Positions 1-7,113 of a stretch of DNA of 64,000 nt are shown here, one piece after another. Made by a program: the position numbers and the translations under genes. The notes below the pieces were generated by a model. The model was not told the DNA's origin, made no database searches, and worked only from the letters and a program-made list of their open reading frames with translations. The number at the start of each line of letters is the position of its first letter. Position 1 is the first letter of the stretch. The stretch is taken from positions 1-64,000 of IMG/VR virus record IMGVR_UViG_3300037247_000961. The stretch is one strand, 5' to 3'. This stretch comes from a virus.

Positions 1-1
1 G

Positions 2-100
2 ATGCTTCTTCCGAGGTATTTTGGTTGGCTTGCCCATGGCACTCCGCCCGTGGTCAACGTCCATGACGCCGAAAGAGCCATCGCGCGGTTGTCGAGCCAT
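2..100 (-). CDS. 5' part of a gene cut by the window edge
   Basis: An open frame starts at an ATG at 100 and runs off the left edge. A second in-frame ATG at 37 has a better ribosome binding site (GCGGAG just upstream) and begins MGKPTKIPRKKH, a basic stretch. A sigma70-like promoter lies directly upstream at 133-161. Too little is present to assign a function. Confidence 0.4.
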   Translation of the reverse strand, partial: MARQPRDGSFGVMDVDHGRSAMGKPTKIPRKKH

Positions 101-132
101 GCTCAGGCGCGCACGCGAGGCTGATGAATATA

Positions 133-161
133 CTGATACCAGAAAATGCATCAGAAGTCAA
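133..161 (-). promoter_or_regulatory. sigma70-type promoter reading leftwards
   Basis: On the minus strand TTGACT (156-161) is followed after 17 bp by TATCAG (133-138). It sits at the left end of the 101-569 non-coding region and would drive the gene leaving the window at position 1. Assigned from consensus match and position only. Confidence 0.5.
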
Positions 162-271
162 GATGTATCTGCCCAGAGGTTTAAGGAACCTTATGCTCGC
201 GCAGTATGGTTAAGCGTCTGAGGGAGATCGTAAACCGAGCCCAATAACCTTGAAATGGCCCAAGTGGGCGG

Positions 272-383
272 AAGGACATAACTTGAGAGACTTGCGACTT
301 TGGCTTTTCTTGACATTGTACCCTCTAAGTTACTATACTTTCTTATTCTTTCTTTAGAGAGAGAGAGAAGAGATACTTATATA
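272..383 (+). repeat. control-region repeat, copy 1
   Basis: This sequence, from GGACATAACTTGAGAGACTT to AGAGATACTTATATACT, recurs almost unchanged at 44213-44324 in the same orientation. The main differences are an 11-12 bp segment around 310-320 and small indels in the purine-rich run. The flanking GGCCCAAG is also shared. It lies in a 470-bp stretch without genes (101-569) that also holds an inverted repeat and promoter-like sequences. A role as a control or replication element is inferred from duplication and the lack of coding. Confidence 0.75.
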
Positions 384-536
384 CTGGTTTTATACTGAGC
401 AGTAAAATTATTAAAACGCTAGCAACTCAGAAGGCTCCTATGAAAGCTATGAATGTATCTCCTTGAACAACAAATCTAGCAAAATCAAATACATATTCGG
501 TACAACTTAAAGAAAAGCCAAAGTCGCAAGTCTCTC
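285..536. repeat. 27-bp inverted repeat in control region
   Basis: The 27 bases at 285-311 return exactly as their reverse complement at 510-536. The match resumes for 7 bp (316-322 with 499-505) after a 4-bp mismatch. The arms enclose about 200 bp containing a promoter-like sequence, an AG-rich run and several TATACT motifs. The left arm is part of the repeat shared with 44213-44324; the right arm has no counterpart there. It could form a cruciform or be the remains of a duplicated binding site. Confidence 0.75.
310..339 (+). promoter_or_regulatory. possible rightward sigma70 promoter
   Basis: TTGACA (310-315), an 18-bp spacer and TATACT (334-339) read on the plus strand. It matches consensus well but faces against all genes, so it would make an antisense or regulatory RNA. 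In the second copy of the repeat (44213-44324) the -35 hexamer is not preserved, which argues against a conserved role. Confidence 0.35.
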
Positions 537-569
537 TCAGACTCTCTTTTCTGGGCTTTTCGCCCAATA

Positions 570-800
570 TTACCGGAAACAACCCTGCGAATCGTTACCT
601 TTTGGTAATAAAAAGGATGCGCCTCGCTGTACCGGTGGACGCAGCAAGAGCCATTTTGCCTCACCCAGCTTATGACAACAGACCCGTGCCACAATCACTC
701 CTTGGTCACCAATCAGCCCATCCAACCCCTCAACGCCGTCATCTGCATCGTCATGACACTGATGGCAACACGGCCCATGTATATCTCGGCAACGGATCAT
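570..800 (-). CDS. small Cys/His-rich protein, possible zinc binder
   Basis: A 76-residue product with a cluster of cysteines and histidines near the N-terminus (CRDIHGPCCHQCHDD) and a CCH further on, suggesting a small zinc-binding protein. The ATG at 800 has GAGG about 11 bases upstream; an in-frame GTG at 812 is the alternative. It follows the 31-residue membrane peptide gene by about 20 bp and is the last small gene before the control region. Not recognised. Confidence 0.5.
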   Translation of the reverse strand: MIRCRDIHGPCCHQCHDDADDGVEGLDGLIGDQGVIVARVCCHKLGEAKWLLLRPPVQRGASFLLPKGNDSQGCFR

Positions 801-821
801 AACGTCTTTCACCCTCGTTTG

Positions 822-917
822 TTATGCAGCAAAGAACCGGGCCACCTCGAACATAAAGATCCCGCACAGGGCAATAATCATCGCCCACTCGATTGTAGTT
901 GCTCCGCTGTTTCCCAT
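822..917 (-). CDS. 31-residue single-pass membrane peptide
   Basis: A short frame starting MGNSGATTIEW with a strong ribosome binding site (CCGAGGAGTTTTAAGC before the ATG). Residues 11-30 form one hydrophobic segment (WAMIIALCGIFMFEVARFFA). Such peptides are common in phage accessory regions and may act on the host inner membrane. The function is unknown. Confidence 0.6.
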   Translation of the reverse strand: MGNSGATTIEWAMIIALCGIFMFEVARFFAA

Positions 918-965
918 GCTTAAAACTCCTCGGTTTGAATGATAGTGTCCATCTTCGACCCTCGT

Positions 966-1187
966 TTACGTTGTTTTAGCATCGCCCATCCGGTCGCGAA
1001 CCACGCCACGCAAGAATTCGAGGCGCTTTTGATATTCGACCAAGTGCTTTTGCGCCTTTTCGATCTCGCTTTCAGCATTGTCAATTGCGACCTGGACTTC
1101 ATAGATCGCAAACAGGGGATTGCGGACTTCATCTTCGGACAGTTGCTCCCACCACGGCTGGCTCATATATCTATCCAATCCAATCAT
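966..1187 (-). CDS. 73-residue coiled-coil protein
   Basis: The N-terminus contains two tryptophans (SQPWWEQL) and is followed by a charged helix (VAIDNAESEIEKAQKHLVEY) likely to form a coiled coil. The start overlaps the stop of the upstream gene by ATGA. Unknown function; an early-type accessory protein. Confidence 0.65.
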   Translation of the reverse strand: MIGLDRYMSQPWWEQLSEDEVRNPLFAIYEVQVAIDNAESEIEKAQKHLVEYQKRLEFLRGVVRDRMGDAKTT

Positions 1188-1411
1188 GACTTTATCCTCT
1201 TGAGGGCTTTGTGTCGCCGCACCTGTGCGGTCGATCTATTGTTACGTCTCAATCTGAATTCCACGCGGTTGTAATCGTCAGTGACACGAAACTGCATTTC
1301 GTGGACAAGGCCGCAATCACAGCAACTCATTTTATACCCGTTCATAACGGGGTAGACCCATCTACTCCAACCCTCTGGGTGAATTTCTTCCTCTTGTCTG
1401 ATCCTCGCCAT
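1184..1411 (-). CDS. conserved small phage protein with CxxC
   Basis: 75 residues beginning MARIRQEEEIHPEGWSRWVY, with a CCDCG motif near residue 31 and a basic C-terminus (RRNNRSTAQVRR). I recall this family from several siphophages, always without known function. The paired cysteines suggest metal binding. It overlaps the end of the upstream gene by 70 bp in another frame, unusually long for this window; both frames still look protein-like. Confidence 0.75.
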   Translation of the reverse strand: MARIRQEEEIHPEGWSRWVYPVMNGYKMSCCDCGLVHEMQFRVTDDYNRVEFRLRRNNRSTAQVRRHKALKRIKS

Positions 1412-1719
1412 GTCAAATTTCCGCTTTGATACATTGTTCCAACTTCCCTACCCGTTCCTGTAGCGCCTGGCAGGCCGACCAAATGGTAAGTACCTTTGAT
1501 GGCAGGCTTGCCGCTACGGGCTCCGCGGTTCTCGATCACATGCCCCGCATAGCGCAGTTGTGTGATGGCGAGCCTGATGATGGGTTGCCGTATTTGCAAG
1601 GCCTTTGATAAAGCGACCACGGTCATTGGCTGCAAGCGCAATTCATCCCGTACACGGAATATGGCATCGGCATCCCTCATTTCAGCGAGGAGCGATGGGT
1701 ATATAAAGGAATTGGTCAT
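1342..1719 (-). CDS. probable winged-helix protein
   Basis: 125 residues. Residues 20-70 (ELRLQPMTVVALSKALQIRQ, then AITQLRYAGHVIENRG) read as a winged-helix DNA-binding domain in which a helix-turn-helix is followed by a hairpin. The part after about residue 90 overlaps the next gene and looks less conserved. A regulator of the accessory region is plausible but inferred from the fold alone. Confidence 0.6.
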   Translation of the reverse strand: MTNSFIYPSLLAEMRDADAIFRVRDELRLQPMTVVALSKALQIRQPIIRLAITQLRYAGHVIENRGARSGKPAIKGTYHLVGLPGATGTGREVGTMYQSGNLTWRGSDKRKKFTQRVGVDGSTPL

Positions 1720-2135
1720 GACGGCATCCCTATCCTTGCCATACCAGCAGCGTGAACGAAATCAGGGTGCATATCAGCCCTTTCGCATATAACCCTAAAA
1801 TCCCGTCCGGCGCGTTCAAACCACGTGCGTGCATCGTTCCTAATGCGCTCCTTGTTGATATCGACTGTGCCATCCTTCTCCAGAATATTCATGGTAACGT
1901 CATCGTACGCTCTTTTGATGACCTCCAGCCATAGCCGGCGCTCCGACTTGAGTGTTGGTGGCGATTGAGCATCATCGTTATCCAACTCCATGCTCAACTC
2001 ATTTCGTTTCCGGATAAGGCTGGCAATCTCATCCTGGTCACAAGCTGACAGGGGCGGACCGTCGCCGCCTCCTAGTGCTTGGATACGCGCGATCTTTTGA
2101 TCGAGATCAAGCCGCATTGCCTCTTCCCTAATCAT
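1716..2135 (-). CDS. hypothetical protein, helical
   Basis: 139 residues with a charged helical N-terminal half and a C-terminal block (NDARTWFERAGRDFRVICER) that resembles short phage proteins of unknown function. ATGA overlaps exist on both sides, so it is translated with its neighbours. No catalytic motif is visible. Confidence 0.65.
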   Translation of the reverse strand: MIREEAMRLDLDQKIARIQALGGGDGPPLSACDQDEIASLIRKRNELSMELDNDDAQSPPTLKSERRLWLEVIKRAYDDVTMNILEKDGTVDINKERIRNDARTWFERAGRDFRVICERADMHPDFVHAAGMARIGMPS

Positions 2136-2587
2136 GGTCTTCCCTCCGTGTCGAGTCGGTCCTCGCGGATGGCCGCGGCGATATGCCTACAGACTCGTTC
2201 ATCTGATAACGTGTCAAGTGGCTTGGAGTATGTATCGGCTAATGCCATAGTCATGATGCGCTCCGCCAAATCCTCCGGTGTCTCACGCGGCGCAGGTAGC
2301 TTAGACGCATTCCGTGCGATCAGATGCTCACGCTTCGCTCGTTGCATCCATTTTCCCTTTTCCCGGAGCCTATTGATCATCGACGTTGATGGGACAGATG
2401 CTTCACACAAGGCTTGAGCTTCATCCAGGACTGAGGCGATGGAATCGGCCAAGTGGCAAGTTGTCTTGTAACGATAAAGGATTGCACCGGCGTCCCCCAT
2501 CAACCCGCGCACATATTTGTCCGATTGTCCGAACACAGACTCCTCGGCCAAGTTGGCAATGAGCAGGTCTAAATCATCGAGTTTCAT
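2132..2587 (-). CDS. hypothetical protein
   Basis: 151 residues, mostly helical and rich in charged residues, without recognisable motifs. The start at 2587 follows an AGGACAAC stretch acting as ribosome binding site. It is the first gene after the tRNA-like sequence at 2609-2691 and is coupled to the next gene by ATGA. Confidence 0.65.
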   Translation of the reverse strand: MKLDDLDLLIANLAEESVFGQSDKYVRGLMGDAGAILYRYKTTCHLADSIASVLDEAQALCEASVPSTSMINRLREKGKWMQRAKREHLIARNASKLPAPRETPEDLAERIMTMALADTYSKPLDTLSDERVCRHIAAAIREDRLDTEGRP

Positions 2588-2608
2588 GTTGTCCTCTTTC
2601 GTTCACTC

Positions 2609-2691
2609 GGTGGCCGCGGGCCGGATTCGAACCGGCTCTGGGACTTCAGCAGTGAGGCGCAGTCCCGCCGTGTATCAGGCCTCGCCGTGAC
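2609..2691 (-). ncRNA. tRNA-like sequence, degenerate
   Basis: A textbook T-arm is present on the minus strand at 2620-2636 (GCCGG-TTCGAAT-CCGGC), followed by CCGCGGC and a C-ACC-like end. The best 5' partner is GTCACGG at 2685-2691 (six of seven pairs including a wobble). No normal D-arm or seven-base anticodon loop can be drawn between them, so this is not a working tRNA in standard form. It may be a decayed tRNA, or the 3' end of a host tRNA kept as a phage attachment site; no integrase is in view to support the latter. Confidence 0.35.
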
Positions 2692-2794
2692 AGTATGACC
2701 AGACCATCCTATCGTTTGTTGCAAGCGCTGCACCCTTTAAGCCTAGCGCCAACGAATAGGCCAGTAACCCGACAGTAACCCTCGCGACCCTCAC
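2675..2794 (-). CDS. possible 39-residue exported peptide
   Basis: A GTG-initiated frame overlapping the previous small frame by GTGA. The product begins with basic residues and a hydrophobic run (VTVGLLAYSLALGLKGAALA) like a signal peptide or membrane anchor. Its 3' end runs into the tRNA-like sequence. Support is limited to coupling and composition. Confidence 0.35.
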   Translation of the reverse strand: MRVARVTVGLLAYSLALGLKGAALATNDRMVWSYCHGEA

Positions 2795-2853
2795 ACTTCC
2801 GAGCGTGTCCCCACCACGCCGCCGCGTCCATAAAATTGCGCCAGTACCTTCAT
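2791..2853 (-). CDS. possible 20-residue peptide
   Basis: ATG at 2853, with a weak GAGAGC site upstream, opens a 20-codon frame (MKVLAQFYGRGGVVGTRSEV) whose stop overlaps the GTG of the next frame. The tight spacing is the only support. The rest of 2854-2948 shows no feature. Confidence 0.25.
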   Translation of the reverse strand: MKVLAQFYGRGGVVGTRSEV

Positions 2854-2948
2854 GCTCTCAGGGCCCGTCGGCCCCAACGACCCCTATGTGGGGATCGATC
2901 GATTCGCATGTCCCCGCGCTGACGCGGACCACGGGGAAGGGTTCCACT

Positions 2949-3257
2949 TTATCCGATGGATGCCTCCGACAATTCATCTGACCTATCGCGGATTTCACCT
3001 TCAGGCGTAACCTCGGAGCCATTGACCTCGTCCGCCGGCACCTCGGTAAACTCCGCGTCGATGGTATCCTTGGCCGATGCAGCCTTGGCCTGCGGCTGCC
3101 GATGTATTGACGGGAAGGCCTCCTGGTGCGCCACACGGGGGGCAGCCACAAAGCAAAGCCCTTCGCCGCGGCGGTACAAGTATCCACCCTCAACTTTCAT
3201 GCGGTATGTGGAATGGGTGTAGTCATCGCCCTCGTCCACTTCTTCCCATTTATTCAT
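2949..3257 (-). CDS. acidic hypothetical protein
   Basis: 102 residues from the ATG at 3257, which has GAGGGA eight bases upstream; an earlier in-frame ATG at 3284 lacks a site. The N-terminus (MNKWEEVDEGDDYTH) is acidic and the C-terminal half low in complexity. No known domain. Confidence 0.6.
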   Translation of the reverse strand: MNKWEEVDEGDDYTHSTYRMKVEGGYLYRRGEGLCFVAAPRVAHQEAFPSIHRQPQAKAASAKDTIDAEFTEVPADEVNGSEVTPEGEIRDRSDELSEASIG

Positions 3258-3280
3258 GATACTTCCCTCTATTTCGAGCA

Positions 3281-3484
3281 TCATCCGGCTGATACAGCGG
3301 CGACAATAATTCCCAACGCGACCGAAATTGGTATTCCTGCGCCTCCGATCATCCAGACCAAGAATGCGGCGGTTTCACCAAATCGATCCTCAACCGCGTT
3401 GTGCAATTTCCAGACGAGGCCCACGTAGCCCATGAACCCGGAAAATCCGAGAAAGGCCATAAGTGCTACTCCCCAATCCATCAT
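3281..3484 (-). CDS. 67-residue membrane protein
   Basis: Two hydrophobic segments (about residues 3-24 and 43-65) separated by a charged loop (KLHNAVEDRFGET) indicate a two-pass inner membrane protein. AGAGGGCGAG precedes the ATG. It belongs to the short transcript started by the promoter at 3576-3604. Function unknown. Confidence 0.6.
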   Translation of the reverse strand: MMDWGVALMAFLGFSGFMGYVGLVWKLHNAVEDRFGETAAFLVWMIGGAGIPISVALGIIVAAVSAG

Positions 3485-3492
3485 CTCGCCCT

Positions 3493-3549
3493 CTATTTCG
3501 GACTCGGCTGCTTCGGCAACGGTGGGTCAAATCTCGGTTCCCAGTTCAA
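3493..3549 (-). CDS. possible 18-residue proline-rich peptide
   Basis: A TTG-initiated frame with GGAGG at proper spacing encodes a short peptide rich in proline (FDPPLPKQPSPK). It is the first frame after the promoter at 3576-3604. The non-ATG start and small size make it uncertain. Confidence 0.3.
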   Translation of the reverse strand: MNWEPRFDPPLPKQPSPK

Positions 3550-3575
3550 TGTCGGCCTCCAAATTCCACGCTTCT

Positions 3576-3604
3576 ATCATAACAAAATTTACGAGCCCCG
3601 TCAA
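3576..3604 (-). promoter_or_regulatory. strong sigma70-type promoter
   Basis: TTGACG (3599-3604), a 17-bp spacer and TATGAT (3576-3581) on the minus strand, in the gap between the genes ending at 3617 and starting at 3484. It would transcribe the small membrane-protein genes to its left. Confidence 0.65.
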
Positions 3605-3616
3605 GCACAATGCTCG

Positions 3617-3790
3617 TTATCGTTCACGCTTGACCTGATACAGATGACCACCCGACTCCATTCGGTTCCTATAGTCATGGTCTCCCCGTTTACGCCACCG
3701 ACGATCCGCCAAAAGAGCACCGACCCACAGACCTCCAACAAGAGCATAGGCCGCTACAATCCAGGCAATTTGTGCTTCCGTCATAGTCAT
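3617..3790 (-). CDS. 57-residue membrane protein
   Basis: One transmembrane segment (IAWIVAAYALVGGLWVGALL) followed by a basic tail (DRRWRKRGDH). The ATG at 3790 overlaps the stop of the RNA ligase gene by ATGA and has GGGGCTGAGG upstream; the in-frame TTG at 3808 is less likely. Unknown function. Confidence 0.6.
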   Translation of the reverse strand: MTMTEAQIAWIVAAYALVGGLWVGALLADRRWRKRGDHDYRNRMESGGHLYQVKRER

Positions 3791-4383
3791 AGCCTCAGCC
3801 CCTTCCAACTTTCGTCTCCGTCGATGGTCATTTTGAATAATTGACGCGCTGCCGTATGGTAGATTACTATTCCCTCGGGAGCCATGAACCCTGGTGATGC
3901 CAAAGAGCCGGTATCCTTTAGATCGTAAAGGGTTTTATGGATGGCCTCGGTTTCAAACAGGCCTTCATAGAGGACTGGTACAACATAGCAATGCTTTAGC
4001 TGTTCGTCCTCTGCCCATTGGCTGGTGTTGAAAAGGGAAAACCTCTTTTCCAAACCATACCCACGCTGGATTCCAGATCCCCACCATTCGCCAAAGTGAG
4101 TCCCGTAGCCAAGTTCAAGGACCAATGCTTCCGCATGAGCATGCACCCAACGAGCAAAGCCAAAATTGTCTCCGGCTCCTTTGGGCGTGAGAAATCTCTT
4201 ACGGCTTGCCGCCACTACGGCAAATTCATATATACCGTAGCTAACTATGAGAGCCTCCGCAGGAACCTCCCCCTGGGCATCAAGAATCCAAATACTGGCA
4301 TTGGTCCCATCGATCTTCTCCGTGATAATGCACTCACGCGAAAGACGAGGTATTTTAGGGAATGGTTCAAAAGTAATCATCAT
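3787..4383 (-). CDS. RNA ligase family protein
   Basis: A nucleotidyltransferase-fold ligase of about 198 residues. Motif I is EKIDGTN with the AMP-accepting lysine at about residue 23; a FGEWWG block matches the middle motifs, and PEGIVIY and FKMT match motifs IV and V. Length fits small T4 Rnl2-type RNA ligases (PF09414-like). Such enzymes seal broken RNA, for instance tRNAs cut by host defence nucleases; the phage also carries tRNA genes. No polynucleotide kinase/phosphatase partner is visible here. Start 4383 overlaps the previous stop by ATGA; 4380 is an equal choice. Confidence 0.8.
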   Translation of the reverse strand: MMITFEPFPKIPRLSRECIITEKIDGTNASIWILDAQGEVPAEALIVSYGIYEFAVVAASRKRFLTPKGAGDNFGFARWVHAHAEALVLELGYGTHFGEWWGSGIQRGYGLEKRFSLFNTSQWAEDEQLKHCYVVPVLYEGLFETEAIHKTLYDLKDTGSLASPGFMAPEGIVIYHTAARQLFKMTIDGDESWKGLRL

Positions 4384-4559
4384 TGCCTCGTATGCCATTC
4401 GATGGCGTGGCACATAGATACAATACCCCACGCGATCATCAAGTTAGTTGTCAGGGTTTCGGATATGGAGAGCCCTGCCCAAGCGATCAGCGTTATAATG
4501 ATGGCGCAGATGACGGCCAGACTTGCGGCGAACTTGGATGGCGGATAATCCTGCATCAT
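4380..4559 (-). CDS. 59-residue membrane protein
   Basis: A frame with ATGA overlaps at both ends. The product has a hydrophobic segment at residues 11-33 (AASLAVICAIIITLIAWAGL) and a second weaker one after residue 40. It lies just upstream of the RNA ligase. No known family. Confidence 0.55.
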   Translation of the reverse strand: MMQDYPPSKFAASLAVICAIIITLIAWAGLSISETLTTNLMIAWGIVSMCHAIEWHTRQ

Positions 4560-5410
4560 AGAAGCCTGTCCTGAAACCTGTATGCCGTAGTCAAGGCATC
4601 GACGACGGTTGCTGGTAGCACTTTACGATTGGCAATTTGGCCATGGTAAAAGGTTGGTTGTGCATCGACGCCGGCACTATCGATATATCTTTGCATTAGC
4701 GCATGTGCATCATCGAAATGGAGGTGGATGATTTCCTTTCGCTCTACATACCCAGACTGTTTGATAGCGCGCTCTACATTGGAGGTTTCCGGTCCAATAT
4801 CCCACGCTAAGAGCGGCCCAAAATAGATGGCGCTGTTCTTGAAATTGTAAGTGGCCCAACGCTTGAAGACGTTTTGAGCCTTGCCAAACACATACCCATC
4901 TTGGATCAGACTGCCGGGGTAGTCAATCCATGCGGCCATGTAAAGCCACCGCTGGGCCTTAATGGATTTATCGGCCACAAAGAGTCCCCGTCGCCGCTTC
5001 GTGTTTGACCATTCCTCTGTGAAATCGATGCAGCGTGCTCGCCAAATAGGCCAAAGCTTCTTGGCCAAGGCCTCATCGCCTTCGTCCATGGCGTCCTTAT
5101 AGTCTTTTGCCACTAGATTGGTCAAGCCATAAAACAATTCGCGACGGCGGCGCCTGTCAAATTCGAAGTACACCTTGCCAAAATTGTTACGCCTAATATC
5201 TGTGACTAGTTCATTGAACAGTCCTTCCCAGTGTCTGCAAAACAGGCACCGAGGATTGTGTTTATGATTCGTCCCAAACATTGCAAGCGGCAACCAACGA
5301 TGGCACGCCGGATAGTTAGGGTCATGGCTTGTGCATTCCTTGCGCGTGTCGTTGAGCGGCAATGTCTCCGGATCTATAAGGCGGTCCATGTTAATCTGTT
5401 GCATATCCAT
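4556..5410 (-). CDS. hypothetical protein with Cys/His cluster
   Basis: 284 residues from the ATG at 5410, which has GGGAG nine bases upstream; an ATG at 5425 is the alternative. The N-terminal part has cysteine and histidine pairs (CTSHDPNYPACHRW and CLFCRHW) that may bind zinc. A central segment (DGYVFGKAQNVFKRWATY) faintly recalls GIY-YIG type nuclease cores, too weak to assign. It lies between small membrane genes in the accessory region. Confidence 0.6.
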   Translation of the reverse strand: MDMQQINMDRLIDPETLPLNDTRKECTSHDPNYPACHRWLPLAMFGTNHKHNPRCLFCRHWEGLFNELVTDIRRNNFGKVYFEFDRRRRRELFYGLTNLVAKDYKDAMDEGDEALAKKLWPIWRARCIDFTEEWSNTKRRRGLFVADKSIKAQRWLYMAAWIDYPGSLIQDGYVFGKAQNVFKRWATYNFKNSAIYFGPLLAWDIGPETSNVERAIKQSGYVERKEIIHLHFDDAHALMQRYIDSAGVDAQPTFYHGQIANRKVLPATVVDALTTAYRFQDRLL

Positions 5411-5439
5411 TACAATCGCTCCCATTGCTCACGTTAGTT

Positions 5440-5616
5440 TTAATCTTTGTAGAAGCCCGGTCTTGCAGCGTGGTCCGTGACAGGGATCACTTGGGGCAAT
5501 TTACCTGTGCTCCAAGTCAAACCTTTGTCCCCGGCCTTTTTGCAGCCACGCAATAGGCACCGCCGCAGATAACAACGTCCACCTTCACTATGTATGCAAG
5601 GTATTGGCTCAGTCAT
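5440..5616 (-). CDS. 58-residue Cys-rich protein
   Basis: Starts MTEPIPCIHSEGGRCYLRRC, with four cysteines in the first 25 residues, probably a small zinc-binding fold. The ATG overlaps the end of the upstream gene by 8 bp. Function unknown. Confidence 0.55.
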   Translation of the reverse strand: MTEPIPCIHSEGGRCYLRRCLLRGCKKAGDKGLTWSTGKLPQVIPVTDHAARPGFYKD

Positions 5617-5944
5617 TGTCAAAGACCCCCAGATCCGTGATCTCGGTAATGATGTATGAACAATCCCTGCCCCACCACGTGATTTGGATCGGCGGCGCGC
5701 TACAGTCTGCATCCTCGTCGAGCACGGTCAACTGATCCACGATCCACTCTGGGCAACCGATACCAGCCGCCAGCAGACACTTTTGCAGCCACAACTCAAC
5801 AGCGGCTTGTCCTTGCTTGATGATCGTGTGATTGTTATCACTACCATCGTGCCAATGACAAAGGTAATAGTTCATCAGGTATGCGCGCCCTTGTTCGGTC
5901 AGTTCAAATGTATCTTGCTCCCTGGGGTTAGCTGGATTGGTCAT
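5609..5944 (-). CDS. hypothetical protein
   Basis: 111 residues. The N-terminal region (DTFELTEQGRAYLMNYYLCH) looks like the end of a winged helix; the remainder is acidic. ATGA overlap with the upstream gene. No assignment. Confidence 0.6.
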   Translation of the reverse strand: MTNPANPREQDTFELTEQGRAYLMNYYLCHWHDGSDNNHTIIKQGQAAVELWLQKCLLAAGIGCPEWIVDQLTVLDEDADCSAPPIQITWWGRDCSYIITEITDLGVFDND

Positions 5945-6510
5945 GGTGCCCCTCCCTGAGCCCTCTTAAGGACGGTGCGGATTTTTGCTAACATGATTTG
6001 AAAATCACCGTCTGGACCTTGAGCGTTTACCCAGATTACAGGACGGCCTTCTGGCGTTATCTTTTCTTCACTACCCTCCTGAAAACCCAAAATATCTTCG
6101 GCATGTTCAAGCACCTCCACCAATTCCTTGTTGATGGCCTCGGCGACTCGGGCACGCCGGAGAAGTTGTACTGTTTTCGAAAGTTCATCACGCCAGCCTG
6201 GGATAAATTCGTCCAATTCTTCTGTGCCAAATCCGCCACGACAATTCTTCTTCTCAAGATCGACCAATGCAGGCTGCGGACCATATTTCTTGCAGTACAT
6301 GTCATAGGCGCGTAGGTGCATCGACCACGGAATACCCGCGCTATAACCTTGCACAGGAGCATGTTTGTCGACCTCAAGCTCCAACACTCGCTCCCACAGC
6401 GCTTCGACGACGGCGATGAGCCGGTCAATATCTATAATGGAAAGTTGGCCATCGAATAGCTTCCGGTGTGCTTCGATCTCTTCTAACAAGTCGATATTGG
6501 TGGCGGTCAT
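5941..6510 (-). CDS. conserved phage protein, GIPWSMHLRAYDMY domain
   Basis: 189 residues. A central block (GIPWSMHLRAYDMY, then CRGGFGTEELDEFIPGWRDE) is one I recall from accessory regions of unrelated phages, function unknown. It is flanked by helical segments with coiled-coil character. The ATG at 6510 overlaps the upstream stop in a TCATGA junction carrying the repeated GEPS-type sequence. Confidence 0.65.
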   Translation of the reverse strand: MTATNIDLLEEIEAHRKLFDGQLSIIDIDRLIAVVEALWERVLELEVDKHAPVQGYSAGIPWSMHLRAYDMYCKKYGPQPALVDLEKKNCRGGFGTEELDEFIPGWRDELSKTVQLLRRARVAEAINKELVEVLEHAEDILGFQEGSEEKITPEGRPVIWVNAQGPDGDFQIMLAKIRTVLKRAQGGAP

Positions 6511-6929
6511 GACGGCTCTCCATATTTGGCTAGAACGGCACGGAGCATACCAGCCCCAACCATATCAGATCTGCCAGCCGGCGTATCTTCATAATATTCG
6601 ATAGTTTTTAATGCTACTTTCGCCGCCCACACCAACTCTTTGTTGAGGGTATTGGCTCCGTCCAAGGCATAGTCATACATCGCAACCGGCGTGTGCCCAT
6701 TATAACCACTGTGCTGTTTCACGTAATCCCCACACATGCATGTAGACTTAGCATGGCATTGCTCGACTTCTAGCCGGGCCGTTTCCACCCGCTCCCGCAG
6801 CGCCTCGATGGCAGTGATGGCCTCCTTGAGAAGATCATGGTTGTGGCCGACCTTCTCCCATTGTCGCCAATCGTTCAATCGCCCTATTAGATAGGGCAAT
6901 GCGTTCAATGCTTCTTGCGCGTTTTCCAT
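6507..6929 (-). CDS. conserved phage protein ending GEPS
   Basis: 140 residues from the ATG at 6929, preceded by AGGAGGAATTG. A cysteine-containing block (TCMCGDYV, then GHTPVAMYDYALD) is shared with short accessory proteins in other phages. The last codons (GEPS, stop) supply the ribosome binding site of the next gene. Function unknown. Confidence 0.65.
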   Translation of the reverse strand: MENAQEALNALPYLIGRLNDWRQWEKVGHNHDLLKEAITAIEALRERVETARLEVEQCHAKSTCMCGDYVKQHSGYNGHTPVAMYDYALDGANTLNKELVWAAKVALKTIEYYEDTPAGRSDMVGAGMLRAVLAKYGEPS

Positions 6930-6946
6930 GTTAAACAATTCCTCCT

Positions 6947-7099
6947 TTATGTCGCCGGCCAAAATACGTCTCCGGTCTTGTTCTCTTGATCGCCAGGGCA
7001 ACCACATTTCATGCAATACACGGCCGTCTGGCTCTCGTTATGAGCCTGCGAATCGATCTCTGCGCGCCATTTATGATCGCAGTTATACCAATCATGCAT
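6947..7099 (-). CDS. 50-residue zinc-ribbon-like protein
   Basis: Begins MHDWYNCDHKWRAEIDSQ and carries a CMKCGCPG motif, so it is probably a small zinc ribbon. AGGAGGG lies nine bases before the ATG at 7099. It matches a recurring phage pattern (CDHKW then YCMKCGC). Function unknown. Confidence 0.7.
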   Translation of the reverse strand: MHDWYNCDHKWRAEIDSQAHNESQTAVYCMKCGCPGDQENKTGDVFWPAT

Positions 7100-7113
7100 T
7101 CATTCATTCCCTC

